64,000 nt of DNA from positions 620,001 to 684,000 of the forward strand of contig CAVXKT010000011.1 in assembly GCA_963762525.1 (NCBI GenBank), read 5' to 3'. The position numbers were made by a program, and so were the translations under genes. Position 1 is the stretch's first letter. Each line of letters opens with the position of its first letter. Source of the DNA: DATFDN01 sp963762525. Its GTDB lineage: Bacteria > Pseudomonadota > Alphaproteobacteria > Acetobacterales > Acetobacteraceae. The notes beneath the pieces were generated by a model. It was not told the origin of the DNA and searched no databases. It was given only the letters and a program-made list of their open reading frames with translations. Below are positions 37,858 through 47,663 of the stretch, in pieces.

Positions 37858-39789
37858 TCACCGCCAGATCAGCAGCACGCCGACCAGCGCCACCAGGCCG
37901 ATCAGCATCGTGAAGGCATAGACCGCGATCGATCCGGTTTGCATCCGGGTCGCGCCCTTGGAGCCGTCCACCGCCATCGCCGCGAGCCCGTTCGGCACGC
38001 CGTCGATGATGGTGGCGTCGCCGGTCTGCCAGAGCAGCCGCGCCAGCCGGAAGGCGGGGCGGACGAACAGGAAATCGTAGATTTCGTCGAAGTAGTATTT
38101 GTTCAGCAGCAGCAGATAGACCGGACGGAACCGATGCGCGAGGCGCACCGGCAGCATCGGGCTCCACCAGTAGAACCAATAGCCGACGGCGATGCCGGCG
38201 AGGCCGCACAGCAGCGGCACGTAGCGCACGCCGCCCGGCAAATCCTCCATCCGCTCCATCACGTGGTTGTCGGGCGCGATGACGATGGCTCGGCGCCAAT
38301 ACGCGTCCCAGTGCGGGCCCAGCAGCAGCCCGTGCAGCAGGAAGCCGGCGACGATGGCGCCGATCGCCAGCGCGATCAGCGCCACCAGCATCACCGGCGG
38401 GCTCTCATGGACATGCGCGCGCACATGCGGCTCGGCGCGCGACTTGCCGTGAAAGGTCATCAGCAGCACCCGCCAGGAGTAGAAGGCGGTGCAGAACGCC
38501 GCCAGACAACCGGCGACGAAGCCCCACATGGCGGCCGGCGAGCCATAGGCGAACGCCGCCTCCAGGATGGCGTCCTTCGACCAGTAGCCGGCGAACGGCC
38601 AGATGCCGGCAAGCGCCAGGCTGCCGATCCACATCGTCACATAGGTGACGGGGATCTTGTTCCACAGCGCGCCCATCCGCCGCATGTCCTGCTCGTCGGA
38701 CATCGCATGGATGACCGAGCCGGCGCAGAGAAACAGCAGCGCCTTGAAGAAGGCGTGGGTCAGCAGGTGAAAGATCGACGCCGGATAGGCCATCACCCCG
38801 GCGGAGACGAACATGTAGCCGAGCTGCGAACAGGTGGAGTAGGCGATCACCTTCTTGATGTCGTTCTGCACGCAGCCGATGGTGGCGGCGAACAGGCAGG
38901 TGGTGGCGCCGATCACCTCGACCAGATCGAGCGTCGCCGGCGCCAGATCGAGCAGCGGCGACATCCGCGCCATCAGGAACACGCCCGCCGTCACCATGGT
39001 CGCCGCATGGATCAGCGCCGAGACCGGGGTCGGCCCCTCCATCGCGTCGGGCAGCCAGACGTGCAGAAACAGCTGCGCCGACTTGCCCATGGCGCCGATG
39101 AACAGCAGCGTGCCGATCAGCTCATAGACGCGGAGGTGCCGCCGAACAGGCCGTAGAGCTCGGTTCGCGTGCGCCGGCAGGGCGGCGAAGACGGTGTCGA
39201 AATCCAGGCTGCCGAAGGTCAGGAAGATCAGCGCCAGCCCGACCGCGAAAAAGAGATCGGCGATGCGGTTGACGATGAACGCCTTGATGGCGGCGGCGCA
39301 GGCGGACGGGCGATCGTACCAGTAGCCGATCAGCAGATAGGAGCAGAGCCCGACCCCCTCCCAGCCGAAGAACAGTTGCAGGAGATCGTTCGCCGTCACC
39401 AGCATCAGCATGGCGAAGGTGAACAGGCTCAGATAGGCGAAGAAGCGGTAGCGCGGGTACTGGTCGTGGCCCATATAGCCGATGCTGTAAACATGGATCA
39501 GCATCGACACGAACGTGACCATCGCCACCATCGTCACCGACAGCGCGTCGTAGCGCAGCGCCCATTCGGTGTGGAAGTCGCCGGCGACGATCCAATCGCC
39601 GAGCGGGATCGGCGCCGCCACGCCGCCGCCCCACTCGAAGGCGACCCACGCATAGGGGCCGCAGGCGGCGGCCAGCAGCATGCACAGGATCGAGACCGCG
39701 GTTGCCGCGCGGTCGCCGATGAAGCGGCCGAACAGCCCGGCCACCATCGACCCGAACAGGGGTGCGAAGACCGCCGTGATGTAGGTCAT
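37858..39789 (-). CDS. nuoL: NADH-quinone oxidoreductase subunit L
   Basis: This 643-residue subunit of complex I carries the long lateral helix. Recognisable segments are FFGWEGVGLCSYLLIGYWY, KAFIVNRIADLFFAVGLALI, SAQLFLHVWLPDAMEGPTPV, SALIHAATMVTAGVFLMARM and IKKVIAYSTCSQLGYMFVS. Two compensating frame changes near 39163 and 39130 garble about 11 residues; the expected text there is ELYGLFGGTSA before YELIGTLLFIGAMGKS. The reading frame as given is open throughout. Confidence 0.96.
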   Translation of the reverse strand: MTYITAVFAPLFGSMVAGLFGRFIGDRAATAVSILCMLLAAACGPYAWVAFEWGGGVAAPIPLGDWIVAGDFHTEWALRYDALSVTMVAMVTFVSMLIHVYSIGYMGHDQYPRYRFFAYLSLFTFAMLMLVTANDLLQLFFGWEGVGLCSYLLIGYWYDRPSACAAAIKAFIVNRIADLFFAVGLALIFLTFGSLDFDTVFAALPAHANRALRPVRRHLRVYELIGTLLFIGAMGKSAQLFLHVWLPDAMEGPTPVSALIHAATMVTAGVFLMARMSPLLDLAPATLDLVEVIGATTCLFAATIGCVQNDIKKVIAYSTCSQLGYMFVSAGVMAYPASIFHLLTHAFFKALLFLCAGSVIHAMSDEQDMRRMGALWNKIPVTYVTMWIGSLALAGIWPFAGYWSKDAILEAAFAYGSPAAMWGFVAGCLAAFCTAFYSWRVLLMTFHGKSRAEPHVRAHVHESPPVMLVALIALAIGAIVAGFLLHGLLLGPHWDAYWRRAIVIAPDNHVMERMEDLPGGVRYVPLLCGLAGIAVGYWFYWWSPMLPVRLAHRFRPVYLLLLNKYYFDEIYDFLFVRPAFRLARLLWQTGDATIIDGVPNGLAAMAVDGSKGATRMQTGSIAVYAFTMLIGLVALVGVLLIWR

Positions 39790-39796
39790 CGGGCGT

Positions 39797-40117
39797 TCAG
39801 CCTTTCATCAGGTTGACGTCTTCGACCTGGATGGAGCCGCGGTTGCGCGAATAGATCACCACGATGGCGAGCCCGATCGCCGCCTCGGCGGCGGCGACGG
39901 TGAGCACGAACATCGCCAGGACTTGCCCCGTCATGTCGCCGAGCGCGGCCGAGAACGCCACCAGGTTGAGCGTCACCGACAACAGGATCAGCTCGATCGC
40001 CATCAGGATGATGATGACGTTCTTGCGGTTGAGAAAGATGCCGAACACGCCCAGCATCAGCAGCACCGCACTGAGCACCAGGTAGTGCGCCAGCCCGACC
40101 GACTGCAAGCCGGCCAT
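39797..40117 (-). CDS. nuoK: NADH-quinone oxidoreductase subunit K
   Basis: This 106-residue, three-helix membrane subunit contains HYLVLSAVLLMLGVFGIFLN, the conserved MAIELILLSVTLNLVAFS with its functional Glu, and FVLTVAAAEAAIGLAIVVIY with a second Glu. The start ATG at 40117 overlaps the nuoJ stop by one base. The same frame stays open further upstream without NuoK-like sequence, so the short start is correct. Confidence 0.96.
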   Translation of the reverse strand: MAGLQSVGLAHYLVLSAVLLMLGVFGIFLNRKNVIIILMAIELILLSVTLNLVAFSAALGDMTGQVLAMFVLTVAAAEAAIGLAIVVIYSRNRGSIQVEDVNLMKG

Positions 40118-40818
40118 CAGTGCGGCTCCGCCGGCTGCGCGTCCGCCGGGTGATCCCCCGGCGCGTCGGCGACCGGCTCCGCCACCTTGGGTCGGCGGAT
40201 ATCGGCCGCGTCCACGCCGGCGCCGATCGCCGGACGCGTCAGCACCAGCGTGTCGCGCACGGTGCGCGCGTTCTGCACCGCGATCACCTGATGGCGCGAA
40301 CGCTTGCGATCGCGCAGGGTCAGCACGATGGCGCCGATCATCGCCACCAGCAGGATCAGCCCCGCCGCCTGGAACGGCAACACGTAGTCGGTGTAGAGCA
40401 GCCGGCCGAGGGCGTCGGTGTTGGAGATCGCCGTCGTCGCCGGGGCGAAACGGGACTGCGCGAGCCCGCCGGAGACCGGCCAGCCGATCATCACGATCAC
40501 CAGCTCGGCCAGCAGCAGCGCGCCGAGCGCCGCGCCGACCGGCAGATAGCGTTGGAAGCCGCCGCGCAATTGCTCGAAATCCACGTCGAGCATCATCACC
40601 ACGAACAGGAACAGCACGGCGACGGCGCCGACATAGACGATGACCAGGATGAAGGCCAGGAACTCCGCCCCGGCGATCAGGAACAGGACGGCGGCGTTGA
40701 AGAACGCGGCGATCAGGAACAGCACCGAATGCACGGGATTGCGGGCCGTCACCACCATCGCCGCGCACAGCACCAGGATCACCGAGAAAATGTAGAAGCA
40801 GACCGTCGGATAGGTCAT
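40117..40818 (-). CDS. nuoJ: NADH-quinone oxidoreductase subunit J
   Basis: This 233-residue membrane subunit has MTYPTVCFYIFSVILVLCAA at the N-terminus and the conserved AEFLAFILVIVYVGAVAVLF in the third helix, which carries the pi-bulge of complex I. The last 50 or so residues are a hydrophilic Ala/Pro/Asp-rich tail (DAPGDHPADAQPAEPH), longer than in many homologues. It starts eight bases after nuoI. Confidence 0.94.
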   Translation of the reverse strand: MTYPTVCFYIFSVILVLCAAMVVTARNPVHSVLFLIAAFFNAAVLFLIAGAEFLAFILVIVYVGAVAVLFLFVVMMLDVDFEQLRGGFQRYLPVGAALGALLLAELVIVMIGWPVSGGLAQSRFAPATTAISNTDALGRLLYTDYVLPFQAAGLILLVAMIGAIVLTLRDRKRSRHQVIAVQNARTVRDTLVLTRPAIGAGVDAADIRRPKVAEPVADAPGDHPADAQPAEPH

Positions 40819-40825
40819 TGCCGGC

Positions 40826-41314
40826 CTACCGATACGGGGCGTCGAGCTCAAGGCGGCGGGCGATCTCCGCCTCCCACTGATCGCCGTTCGCCAGCAGCTT
40901 GTCCTTGTTGTACATCAGCTCCTCGCGGGTCTCGGTGGCGAATTCGAAATTCGGCCCCTCGACGATGGCGTCCACCGGGCAGGCCTCCTCGCACAACCCG
41001 CAATAGATGCACTTGGTCATGTCGATGTCGTAGCGGGTGGTCCGGCGCGAGCCGTCGGCGCGCGGCTCGGCCTCGATGGTGATCGCCTGCGCCGGGCAGA
41101 TCGCCTCGCAGAGCTTGCAGGCGATACACCGCTCCTCGCCGTTGGGGTATCGTCGCAGCGCGTGCTCGCCCTTGAAGCGCGGACTGAGCGGGCCCTTCTC
41201 GTAAGGATAGTTGATGGTGGCCTTGGGGCGGAACATGTAGCGCAAAGTGAGCCACATGCCTTCCAGCAGCTCGGTCAGCAGCAGGCTGCGCGCGGTGCGG
41301 TCGAGAGCGGGCAT
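40826..41314 (-). CDS. nuoI: NADH-quinone oxidoreductase subunit I
   Basis: This 162-residue peripheral-arm subunit binds two [4Fe-4S] clusters (N6a, N6b) through CIACKLCEAICPAQAI and CIYCGLCEEACPVDAIVEGP. The N-terminal amphipathic helix (LLLTELLEGMWLTLRYMFRP) and YPYEKGPLSPRFKGEHALRR are typical. The frame is open far upstream into shifted nuoG sequence; the start MPALDRTARS is chosen from homology and position. Confidence 0.96.
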   Translation of the reverse strand: MPALDRTARSLLLTELLEGMWLTLRYMFRPKATINYPYEKGPLSPRFKGEHALRRYPNGEERCIACKLCEAICPAQAITIEAEPRADGSRRTTRYDIDMTKCIYCGLCEEACPVDAIVEGPNFEFATETREELMYNKDKLLANGDQWEAEIARRLELDAPYR

Positions 41315-41361
41315 CGATCCCCCAAGGCGACGCGCGGGCTTATTCCCCTTGCGCGCGCCGA

Positions 41362-42381
41362 TCAAGCGTGTGTCGGCACGAACCCCGTGGCGAGCAGCCC
41401 GCCGGCGGTGATCACCAGCCACGCGAGGCTCGCCGGCAGGAAGACCTTCCAGCCCAGCCGCATCAACTGGTCGTAACGAAAGCGCGGGAAGGTGCCGCGC
41501 ACCCAGATGAAGACGAACAGGCAGAACAGAATCTTCAGCAGAAACCAGAGCGGTCCGAAGCGCGGCCCCAGTCCGAACGGCCCCAGCCAGCCGCCCAGGA
41601 ACAGGATCGAGGTCATGCCGCTCATCAGGATCATGTTCGCGTATTCGCCGAGGAAGAACAGCCCGAAGCTGAGCGAGCTGTACTCGACGAAGAACCCGGC
41701 GACGATCTCGCTCTCGCCCTCCGGCAGGTCGAACGGGTTGCGATTGGTCTCCGCCAGCGCCGAGATGAAGAAGACGATGAACATCGGAAACAGCGGGATG
41801 AAGAACCACACGGTCCGCTGCGCCTCGACGATCGCCGAGAGATTGAGGCTGCCGGCGCACAGCAGCACCGAGACCAGCACGAAGCCGATCGAGACCTCGT
41901 AGCTCACCATCTGCGCGGCGCTGCGCATCGCACCCATGAAGGCGTATTTGGAGTTGCTGGCCCAGCCGGCGATGATGATGCCGTAGACGCCCATCGAGCT
42001 GATCGCGAACAGATACAAGACGCCCACGTTGATGTCGGCCAGCACCCAGCCGGCGTTCACCGGGATCACCGCCCAGGCGATCATCGCCAGCCCGAAGGTC
42101 AGCATCGGCGCCATCAGGAACAGCAGCCGATTCGACCCCGAGGGGATGATGGTCTCCTTCATCAGCATCTTCAGCGCATCGGCGAAGGGCTGCAACAGGC
42201 CGAACGGCCCGACCACGTTCGGTCCCTTGCGCACCTGGATCGCCGCCAGGATCTTGCGCTCGGCGTAGGTCAGATACGCGACGATGATGAGCAGCGGGAT
42301 CACCAGCGCCAGCGTCTCGCCGAACACCAGGCCCAAATGTCCGAGCGGGGTCTGCCAGACGCTCGGGTTGCTCACGCCCAT
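41362..42381 (-). CDS. nuoH: NADH-quinone oxidoreductase subunit H
   Basis: This 339-residue membrane subunit helps form the quinone site. It contains IVAYLTYAERKILAAIQVRK, GPNVVGPFGLLQPFADALKM, ASNSKYAFMGAMRSAAQMVS, SALAETNRNPFDLPEGESEI and PRFRYDQLMRLGWKVFLPAS. Start MGVSNPSVWQ follows the probable nuoG stop at 42387; the same frame runs upstream into the shifted end of nuoG. Confidence 0.96.
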   Translation of the reverse strand: MGVSNPSVWQTPLGHLGLVFGETLALVIPLLIIVAYLTYAERKILAAIQVRKGPNVVGPFGLLQPFADALKMLMKETIIPSGSNRLLFLMAPMLTFGLAMIAWAVIPVNAGWVLADINVGVLYLFAISSMGVYGIIIAGWASNSKYAFMGAMRSAAQMVSYEVSIGFVLVSVLLCAGSLNLSAIVEAQRTVWFFIPLFPMFIVFFISALAETNRNPFDLPEGESEIVAGFFVEYSSLSFGLFFLGEYANMILMSGMTSILFLGGWLGPFGLGPRFGPLWFLLKILFCLFVFIWVRGTFPRFRYDQLMRLGWKVFLPASLAWLVITAGGLLATGFVPTHA

Positions 42382-42386
42382 CCGGC

Positions 42387-44446
42387 CTACTCCGCGCGCC
42401 AGGCGCCGGGCGCCGATGCTCACCACGCATTCGGCCATGGTGGGGCTGGCGCGGCTGATCGGAATCGGTTTGATGGTAATTGGCGAAGGCCGGACGGAAC
42501 GGCTCGGCGATCAGCCGGCTCGCCTCTCCCGCCGGGCCGGACGTATCGGAGGCGCCGAAGCGCGGCAGGAAGCCCTCGCGTCCGAACACCGGGTTGGCCT
42601 CCTCCATCCGCCGGCGCAGCGCCGACAGATCGTCATAGGGCAGCGGCCGGCCCATGATCTCGCTCAGCGCGCGGATGATGCGCCAATCCTCGCGCGCCTC
42701 GCCGGGCGGATGCACGGCCTGCGCCCCGCGCTGCACGCGCCCCTCGGTGTTCACATAGGTGCCGGGCTTCTCGGTATAGGCGGCGCCCGGCAGAATCAGG
42801 TCGGCGCGCGCCGCGCCGCGATCGCCATGATGTCCCTGATAGATGACGAAGGTCTCGCGGCCGATGCGATCGGTGTTGAACTCGTCGGCGCCGAGCAGCC
42901 ACATGACGTCGACGCCGCCGCCCATCATCTGCGCGAAGCCCTTCGCTCCCGGTCCCGGCACGAAGCCGAGATCGAGTGCGCCGACCCGCGCGGCGGCGGT
43001 GTGCAGCACGTTGAAGCCATGCCACTCGGCGCCGAGCGCCCCGACTTCGCGCGCCAGCGCCCAGGCGGCGGCGAGCACCGCCGCGCCGTCCGGACGCGCC
43101 ACCGCCGCCGCGCCGAGAATGACCATCGGCCGCTTGGCCGCGTGCAGCGCCCGGGCAATTTCGCCGGCCGGATCGAGCAGCACCCCCGGCAGATGCGGGC
43201 CGTCGCCCGCGTGCTGCACGTCGTAGGTGAGGTCCGCGGCGGCGCCGATCAGCCCGATCGGCATCCCGGTATGGAGCCAGCGCCGGCGGATGCGCGCGTT
43301 CAGAACCGGCGCCTCGCGGCGCGGGTTGGTGCCGATCAGCAGCACCGCGTCGGCCTCGTCGATGCCCGTGATGGCGCTGTTGAAGATGTAGAAATCGCGC
43401 CGCGAAGGATCGAGCAGACCGCCGTCCTGGCGGCAATCGAGATTGGCCGAACCCCGGCTCGCCAGCAGGTCCTTGAGCGCCATCATGCTCTCGACGTCGC
43501 ACAGATCGCCGGCGACGGCGCTGATCCGCTCGCCCGGCACCGCGCCGAGGCGTTCGGCCAGCACGGCGAAGGCATCCGGCCAGGTCGCCGGCACCAGCCG
43601 GCCGTCGCGCCGCACCCACGGCCGGTCCAGCCGCCGCCGCTTCAACCCGTCGAGCGCGAAGCGCGACTTGTCGCCCAGCCACTCCTCGTTCACGTCATCG
43701 TTCAGTCGCGGCAGGATGCGCAGCACTTCGGGGCCGCGCGAATCGATGCGGATGTTGCAGCCCTGCGCATCGAGCACATCGATGCCGTCGGTCTTCTGCA
43801 ACTCCCAGGAGCGGGCGACGAAGGCATAGGGCTTCGAGGTCAGCGCCCCCACCGGGCAAAGATCGATGATGTTGGCCGAAAGCTCGCTCCCCAGCGCCTT
43901 CTCGATATAGGTGCCGACCTCCATGTCCTCGCCGCGCGAGGTGGCGCCGAGATCGGGCACGCCCGCCACCTCGGCGACAAAGCGGATGCAGCGCGTGCAG
44001 TGGATGCAACGCGTCATCACCGTCTTCACCAGCGGGCCCAGGTTCTTGTCCTTCACCGCGCGCTTGTTTTCCTCGTAGCGCGAGTGGTCCATCCCGTAAC
44101 CGAGCGCCTGGTCCTGCAAGTCGCACTCGCCGCCCTGGTCGCAGATCGGGCAGTCGAGCGGGTGGTTGATGAGCAGGAACTCCATCACCCCGCGGCGGGC
44201 GTTGCGCACCATCTCGGTGTTGGTGTGCACCACCATGCCCTCGGCGACCGGCCAGGCGCAGGAGGCGATCGGCTTCGGCGGCGCCTTCTCGATCTGCACC
44301 AGGCACATGCGGCAATTGCCGGCAATCGACAGCCGGTCGTGATAGCAGAACCGCGGCACCTCGACGCCCGCCGCCTCGCAGGCCTGCAGGACCGAGGATC
44401 CGGTGGCGACTTCGACCTCGATGCCGTCGATGGTGAGCTTGGGCAT
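42387..44446 (-). CDS. nuoG: NADH-quinone oxidoreductase subunit G
   Basis: This roughly 686-residue subunit carries several Fe-S clusters of complex I. It has an N-terminal ferredoxin domain with FCYHDRLSIAGNCRMCLVQ and HPLDCPICDQGGECDLQDQA, then MTRCIHCTRCIRFVAEVAG, followed by a molybdopterin-oxidoreductase-like domain. Near the C-terminus a frame change at about 42455 is needed to continue as ISRASPTMAECVV; a second near 42400 would give a stop at 42387, just before nuoH. Without these the frame runs open through nuoH antisense-free sequence into nuoI, which is an artefact. Confidence 0.92.
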
Positions 44447-44454
44447 CGTGCTCC

Positions 44455-45759
44455 CTACTCCGCCGCCAGCGGCATGCGCGGCACGCCCATCCGCATCTTA
44501 TAGTCGGCGATGCGCGCCTCCATCTCGGGGCGGAAGTGGCGGATCAGCCCCTGGATCGGCCAGGCCGCGGCGTCGCCCAGAGCGCAGATCGTGTGGCCCT
44601 CCACCTGCCGCGTCACCTGGTCGAGCGTATCGATCTCCTCGCTGTCGGCCTTGCCCTGCACCATGCGATACATGACCCGCATCATCCAGCCGGTGCCCTC
44701 GCGGCAGGGCGTGCACTGACCGCAGCTCTCGTGCTTGTAGAATTTCGAGAGGCGCGCGATGGCGCGGATGACGTCGGTCGATTTGTCCATGACGATCACC
44801 GCCGCCGTGCCGAGGCCGCTCTGCACCGCGCGCAGACTGTCGAAATCCATCAGCACGTCGTCGCAGATCGATCGCGGGATTAGCGGCACCGAAGCGCCGC
44901 CGGGGATCACCGCGAGCAGATTGTCCCAGCCGCCGCGCACGCCCCCTGCGTAGGTCTCGATCAGCTCGCGCATCGGAATGCCGAGCGCCTCCTCGACATT
45001 GCACGGCTTGTTCACGTGCCCGGAGATGCAGTAGATCTTCGGCCCGGTGTTGCCCTTGCGGCCGATGCCGGAGAACCACGCGGCGCCGCGCCGCAGGATG
45101 GTCGGCGCGACGGCGATGCTTTCGACGTTGTTGACCGTGGTCGGGCAGCCATAGAGGCCGACCGCGGCGGGGAAGGGCGGCTTCATCCGCGGCATGCCCT
45201 TCTTGCCTTCGAGGCTTTCCAGCAGCGCCGTCTCCTCGCCGCAGATATAGGCGCCGGCGCCGCGATGGACGAACATGTCGCAGTCCCAGCCCGAGCCGCA
45301 GGCGTTCCTGCCGACCAGCCCCGCCGCGTAGGCTTCGGCGATGGCGGCCTCCAGCACCTTCGCCTCCCGGGTGAACTCGCCGCGGATGTAGATATAGGCC
45401 GCAACCGCGCCCATCGCGAAACAGGCGATCAGCGCACCCTCGACCAGCTTGTGCGGATCGTGGCGCATGATGTCGCGATCCTTGCACGTGCCGGGCTCGG
45501 ATTCGTCGGCGTTCACCGTGAGATAGGCGGGTCGGCCGTCCGACTGTTTCGGCATGAACGACCACTTGACCCCGGTCGGGAACCCGGCGCCGCCGCGCCC
45601 GCGCAGGCCCGAGGCCTTGATCTCCTCGATGATGGCGTCGCGCCCGCGCGCGAGAATGTCCCTGGTCCCGTCCCAGTCGCCGCGCGCGCGCGCCGCCTTC
45701 AGGCGCCAGTCATGCACGCCGTAGAGATTGGTGAAGATGCGATCCCGATCGTCGAGCAT
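44455..45759 (-). CDS. nuoF: NADH-quinone oxidoreductase subunit F
   Basis: This 434-residue NADH-binding subunit holds FMN and cluster N3. The NADH site is GLRGRGGAGFPTGVKWSFMP, the FMN region TVNADESEPGTCKDRDIMRH, a glycine-rich loop GAGAYICGEETALLESLEGK, and the [4Fe-4S] ligands in SCGQCTPCREGTGWM with the fourth Cys in TICALGDAAAW. The frame is intact. Confidence 0.97.
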   Translation of the reverse strand: MLDDRDRIFTNLYGVHDWRLKAARARGDWDGTRDILARGRDAIIEEIKASGLRGRGGAGFPTGVKWSFMPKQSDGRPAYLTVNADESEPGTCKDRDIMRHDPHKLVEGALIACFAMGAVAAYIYIRGEFTREAKVLEAAIAEAYAAGLVGRNACGSGWDCDMFVHRGAGAYICGEETALLESLEGKKGMPRMKPPFPAAVGLYGCPTTVNNVESIAVAPTILRRGAAWFSGIGRKGNTGPKIYCISGHVNKPCNVEEALGIPMRELIETYAGGVRGGWDNLLAVIPGGASVPLIPRSICDDVLMDFDSLRAVQSGLGTAAVIVMDKSTDVIRAIARLSKFYKHESCGQCTPCREGTGWMMRVMYRMVQGKADSEEIDTLDQVTRQVEGHTICALGDAAAWPIQGLIRHFRPEMEARIADYKMRMGVPRMPLAAE

Positions 45760-45762
45760 CGC

Positions 45763-46445
45763 TCAGGCCTCCGGCTCTTGGAAGGTCGGCTCCGCCGACG
45801 GGCGCGAAATCGAGCGTGGTCAGGGTGGTCGGCCCGCCCGCCGGTGCCGAGGTCTGCCGGCCGGACATCGAGCCGGGCGGCGGCGGCTCGCCCCGGCGCA
45901 ATGCCGCGAGCAACTCGGTCGTGCGCGCGGCGTCGAGGTCCTCGTAAAAATCGTCGTTCACCTGCATCATCGGCGCATTCACGCAAGCGCCCAGGCATTC
46001 GACCTCGGACATCGTAAACACGCCGTCGGCGCTGGTCTCGCCCCATTCGCCGATGCCGGTCGCCTCCCGGCAAGCGCGCACCACCTCGTCGGAGCCGCGC
46101 AGCCAGCACGGCGTGGTGGTGCAGATTTGCAGATGCCAGGTCCCGATCGGATGCAGATTGAACATCAGATAGAAGGTCGCGACCTCATAGACGCGGATCG
46201 GCGCCATGTTGAGGCGTCGCGCCACCGTATCCATCGCCGCCCGCGGCACCCAGGCGCTGCCGGTCACGCGGCGCATCTGCTGCTTGCACGATCCAGAGCA
46301 GCGGCAGCACGGCACTCGCCTGCCGGCCGGGCGGATATTTGGCGATGTGGCGCGCGACCTCGGCCTCGCTCTCGGGGTCGAAGGCGAAGCTCGCCGGCTG
46401 GAACGCCTCGCTTCCCGGCGCCTCATTTCCCGCTGCCTGCACCAT
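45763..46445 (-). CDS. nuoE: NADH-quinone oxidoreductase subunit E, frame broken
   Basis: This roughly 227-residue thioredoxin-like subunit binds [2Fe-2S] cluster N1a through CTTTPCWLRGSDEV and CLGACVNAPMMQVND. It starts MVQAAGNEAPGSEAFQPASF; a frame change near 46287 (one extra base in gtgcaagcagcag) leads into MRRVTGSAWVPRAAMDTVAR. Another near 45800 gives the short end AEPTFQEPEA. The stop lies four bases before nuoF. It starts three bases after nuoD. Confidence 0.92.
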
Positions 46446-46447
46446 CG

Positions 46448-47663
46448 CTAGCGATCGATCTCGCCGAAGACGATGTCCAGCGATCCGATGATCGCCACCG
46501 CGTCGGCCAGCATGTGCCGCTTCGCCAGATGGTCCATCGCCTGCAGGAAGGCGAAGCCGGTCGGGCGGATCTTGCAGCGATACGGGCGGTTGGTGCCGTC
46601 GGCGACCAGATAGACGCCGAACTCGCCCTTCGGGCTTTCGGTCGCCGTGTAGGTGGCGCCCGCCGGGACGTGAAAACCCTCGGTATAGAGCTTGAAGTGA
46701 TGGATCAGCGCCTCCATCGAGCGCTTCATCTCGCCGCGGCGCGGCGCGGTGAACTTCACATCCTGCACGCGCACCGGTCCCGGCTGCATCTGCCGCAGGC
46801 ATTGGCGGACGATGCGCACGCTTTCCCGCATCTCCCAACACCGCACCAGATAACGATCGAAGCAGTCGCCGTTGCGCCCCACCGGCACTTCGAACTCGAC
46901 CTCGGCGTATTTGTCGTACGGCCGGGCGCGGCGCAAATCCCACGGCACGCCGGAGGCGCGCAGGCACGGTCCGCTCCAGCCCCAGGCCAGCGCGTCCTCG
47001 GGCGTCATGATGCCGATATCGACCGTGCGCTGCTTCCAGATGCGGTTGGCCGACAGCAGCTCTTCGATCTCATCGACGAATTTCGGAAACCGCTCCGACC
47101 ATGCCTCGATCTGATCGGTCAGCCCCGCCGGCAGGTCGCGGTTGACGCCGCCGGGGCGGAAGTAATTGGCATGGAACCGCGCGCCCGGAGGCGGCCTCGT
47201 GGAACTCCAGCAGCTTCTCGCGCTCCTCGAAGCCCCACAGGCTCGGCGTGATGGCGCCGACATCGAGCGCGTAGGTGGTCACGTTGAGCAGATGGTTGAG
47301 AACGCGCGTGATCTCGGCGAACAGCGTGCGAATCCACTGCGCGCGCTCGGGCGCGGTGATGCCGAGCAGCTTCTCGACCGCGAGCGCGAAGGTGTGCTCC
47401 TCGCACATCGGCGAGACGTAATCGAGGCGGTCGAAATACGGCACGTTCTGGATATACGTGCGATACTCCATCAGCTTTTCGGTGCCGCGATGGAGGAACC
47501 CGATATGCGGGTCGGCGCGCTCCACCACCTCGCCGTCCAACTCCAGGATCAATCGCAGCACGCCGTGCGCCGCCGGATGCTGCGGGCCGAAATTGATGGC
47601 GTGGCTGTCGATCTCGACGACGCGCTGCTTCTTCTCGGTGCTTTCCGGCAGCAATTCGCTCAT
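46448..47663 (-). CDS. nuoD: NADH-quinone oxidoreductase subunit D, frame broken
   Basis: This roughly 405-residue subunit (49-kDa homologue) forms the quinone pocket with NuoB. N-terminal INFGPQHPAAHGVLRLILEL carries the conserved HPAAHG motif; GFLHRGTEKLMEYRTYIQ and YVSPMCEEHTFALAVEKLLG follow. A frame change near 47185, explained by one extra G in tccgggcgcg, connects to RFHANYFRPGGVNRDLPAGL and on to the C-terminal GSLDIVFGEIDR. The ATG overlaps the nuoC stop. Confidence 0.95.

Noticed and set aside
40826..44446. A single 1206-codon frame joining NuoG to NuoI
   Set aside because: It is NuoG whose frame shifts near 42455 and then runs open across nuoH; the NuoI part starts independently at 41314.
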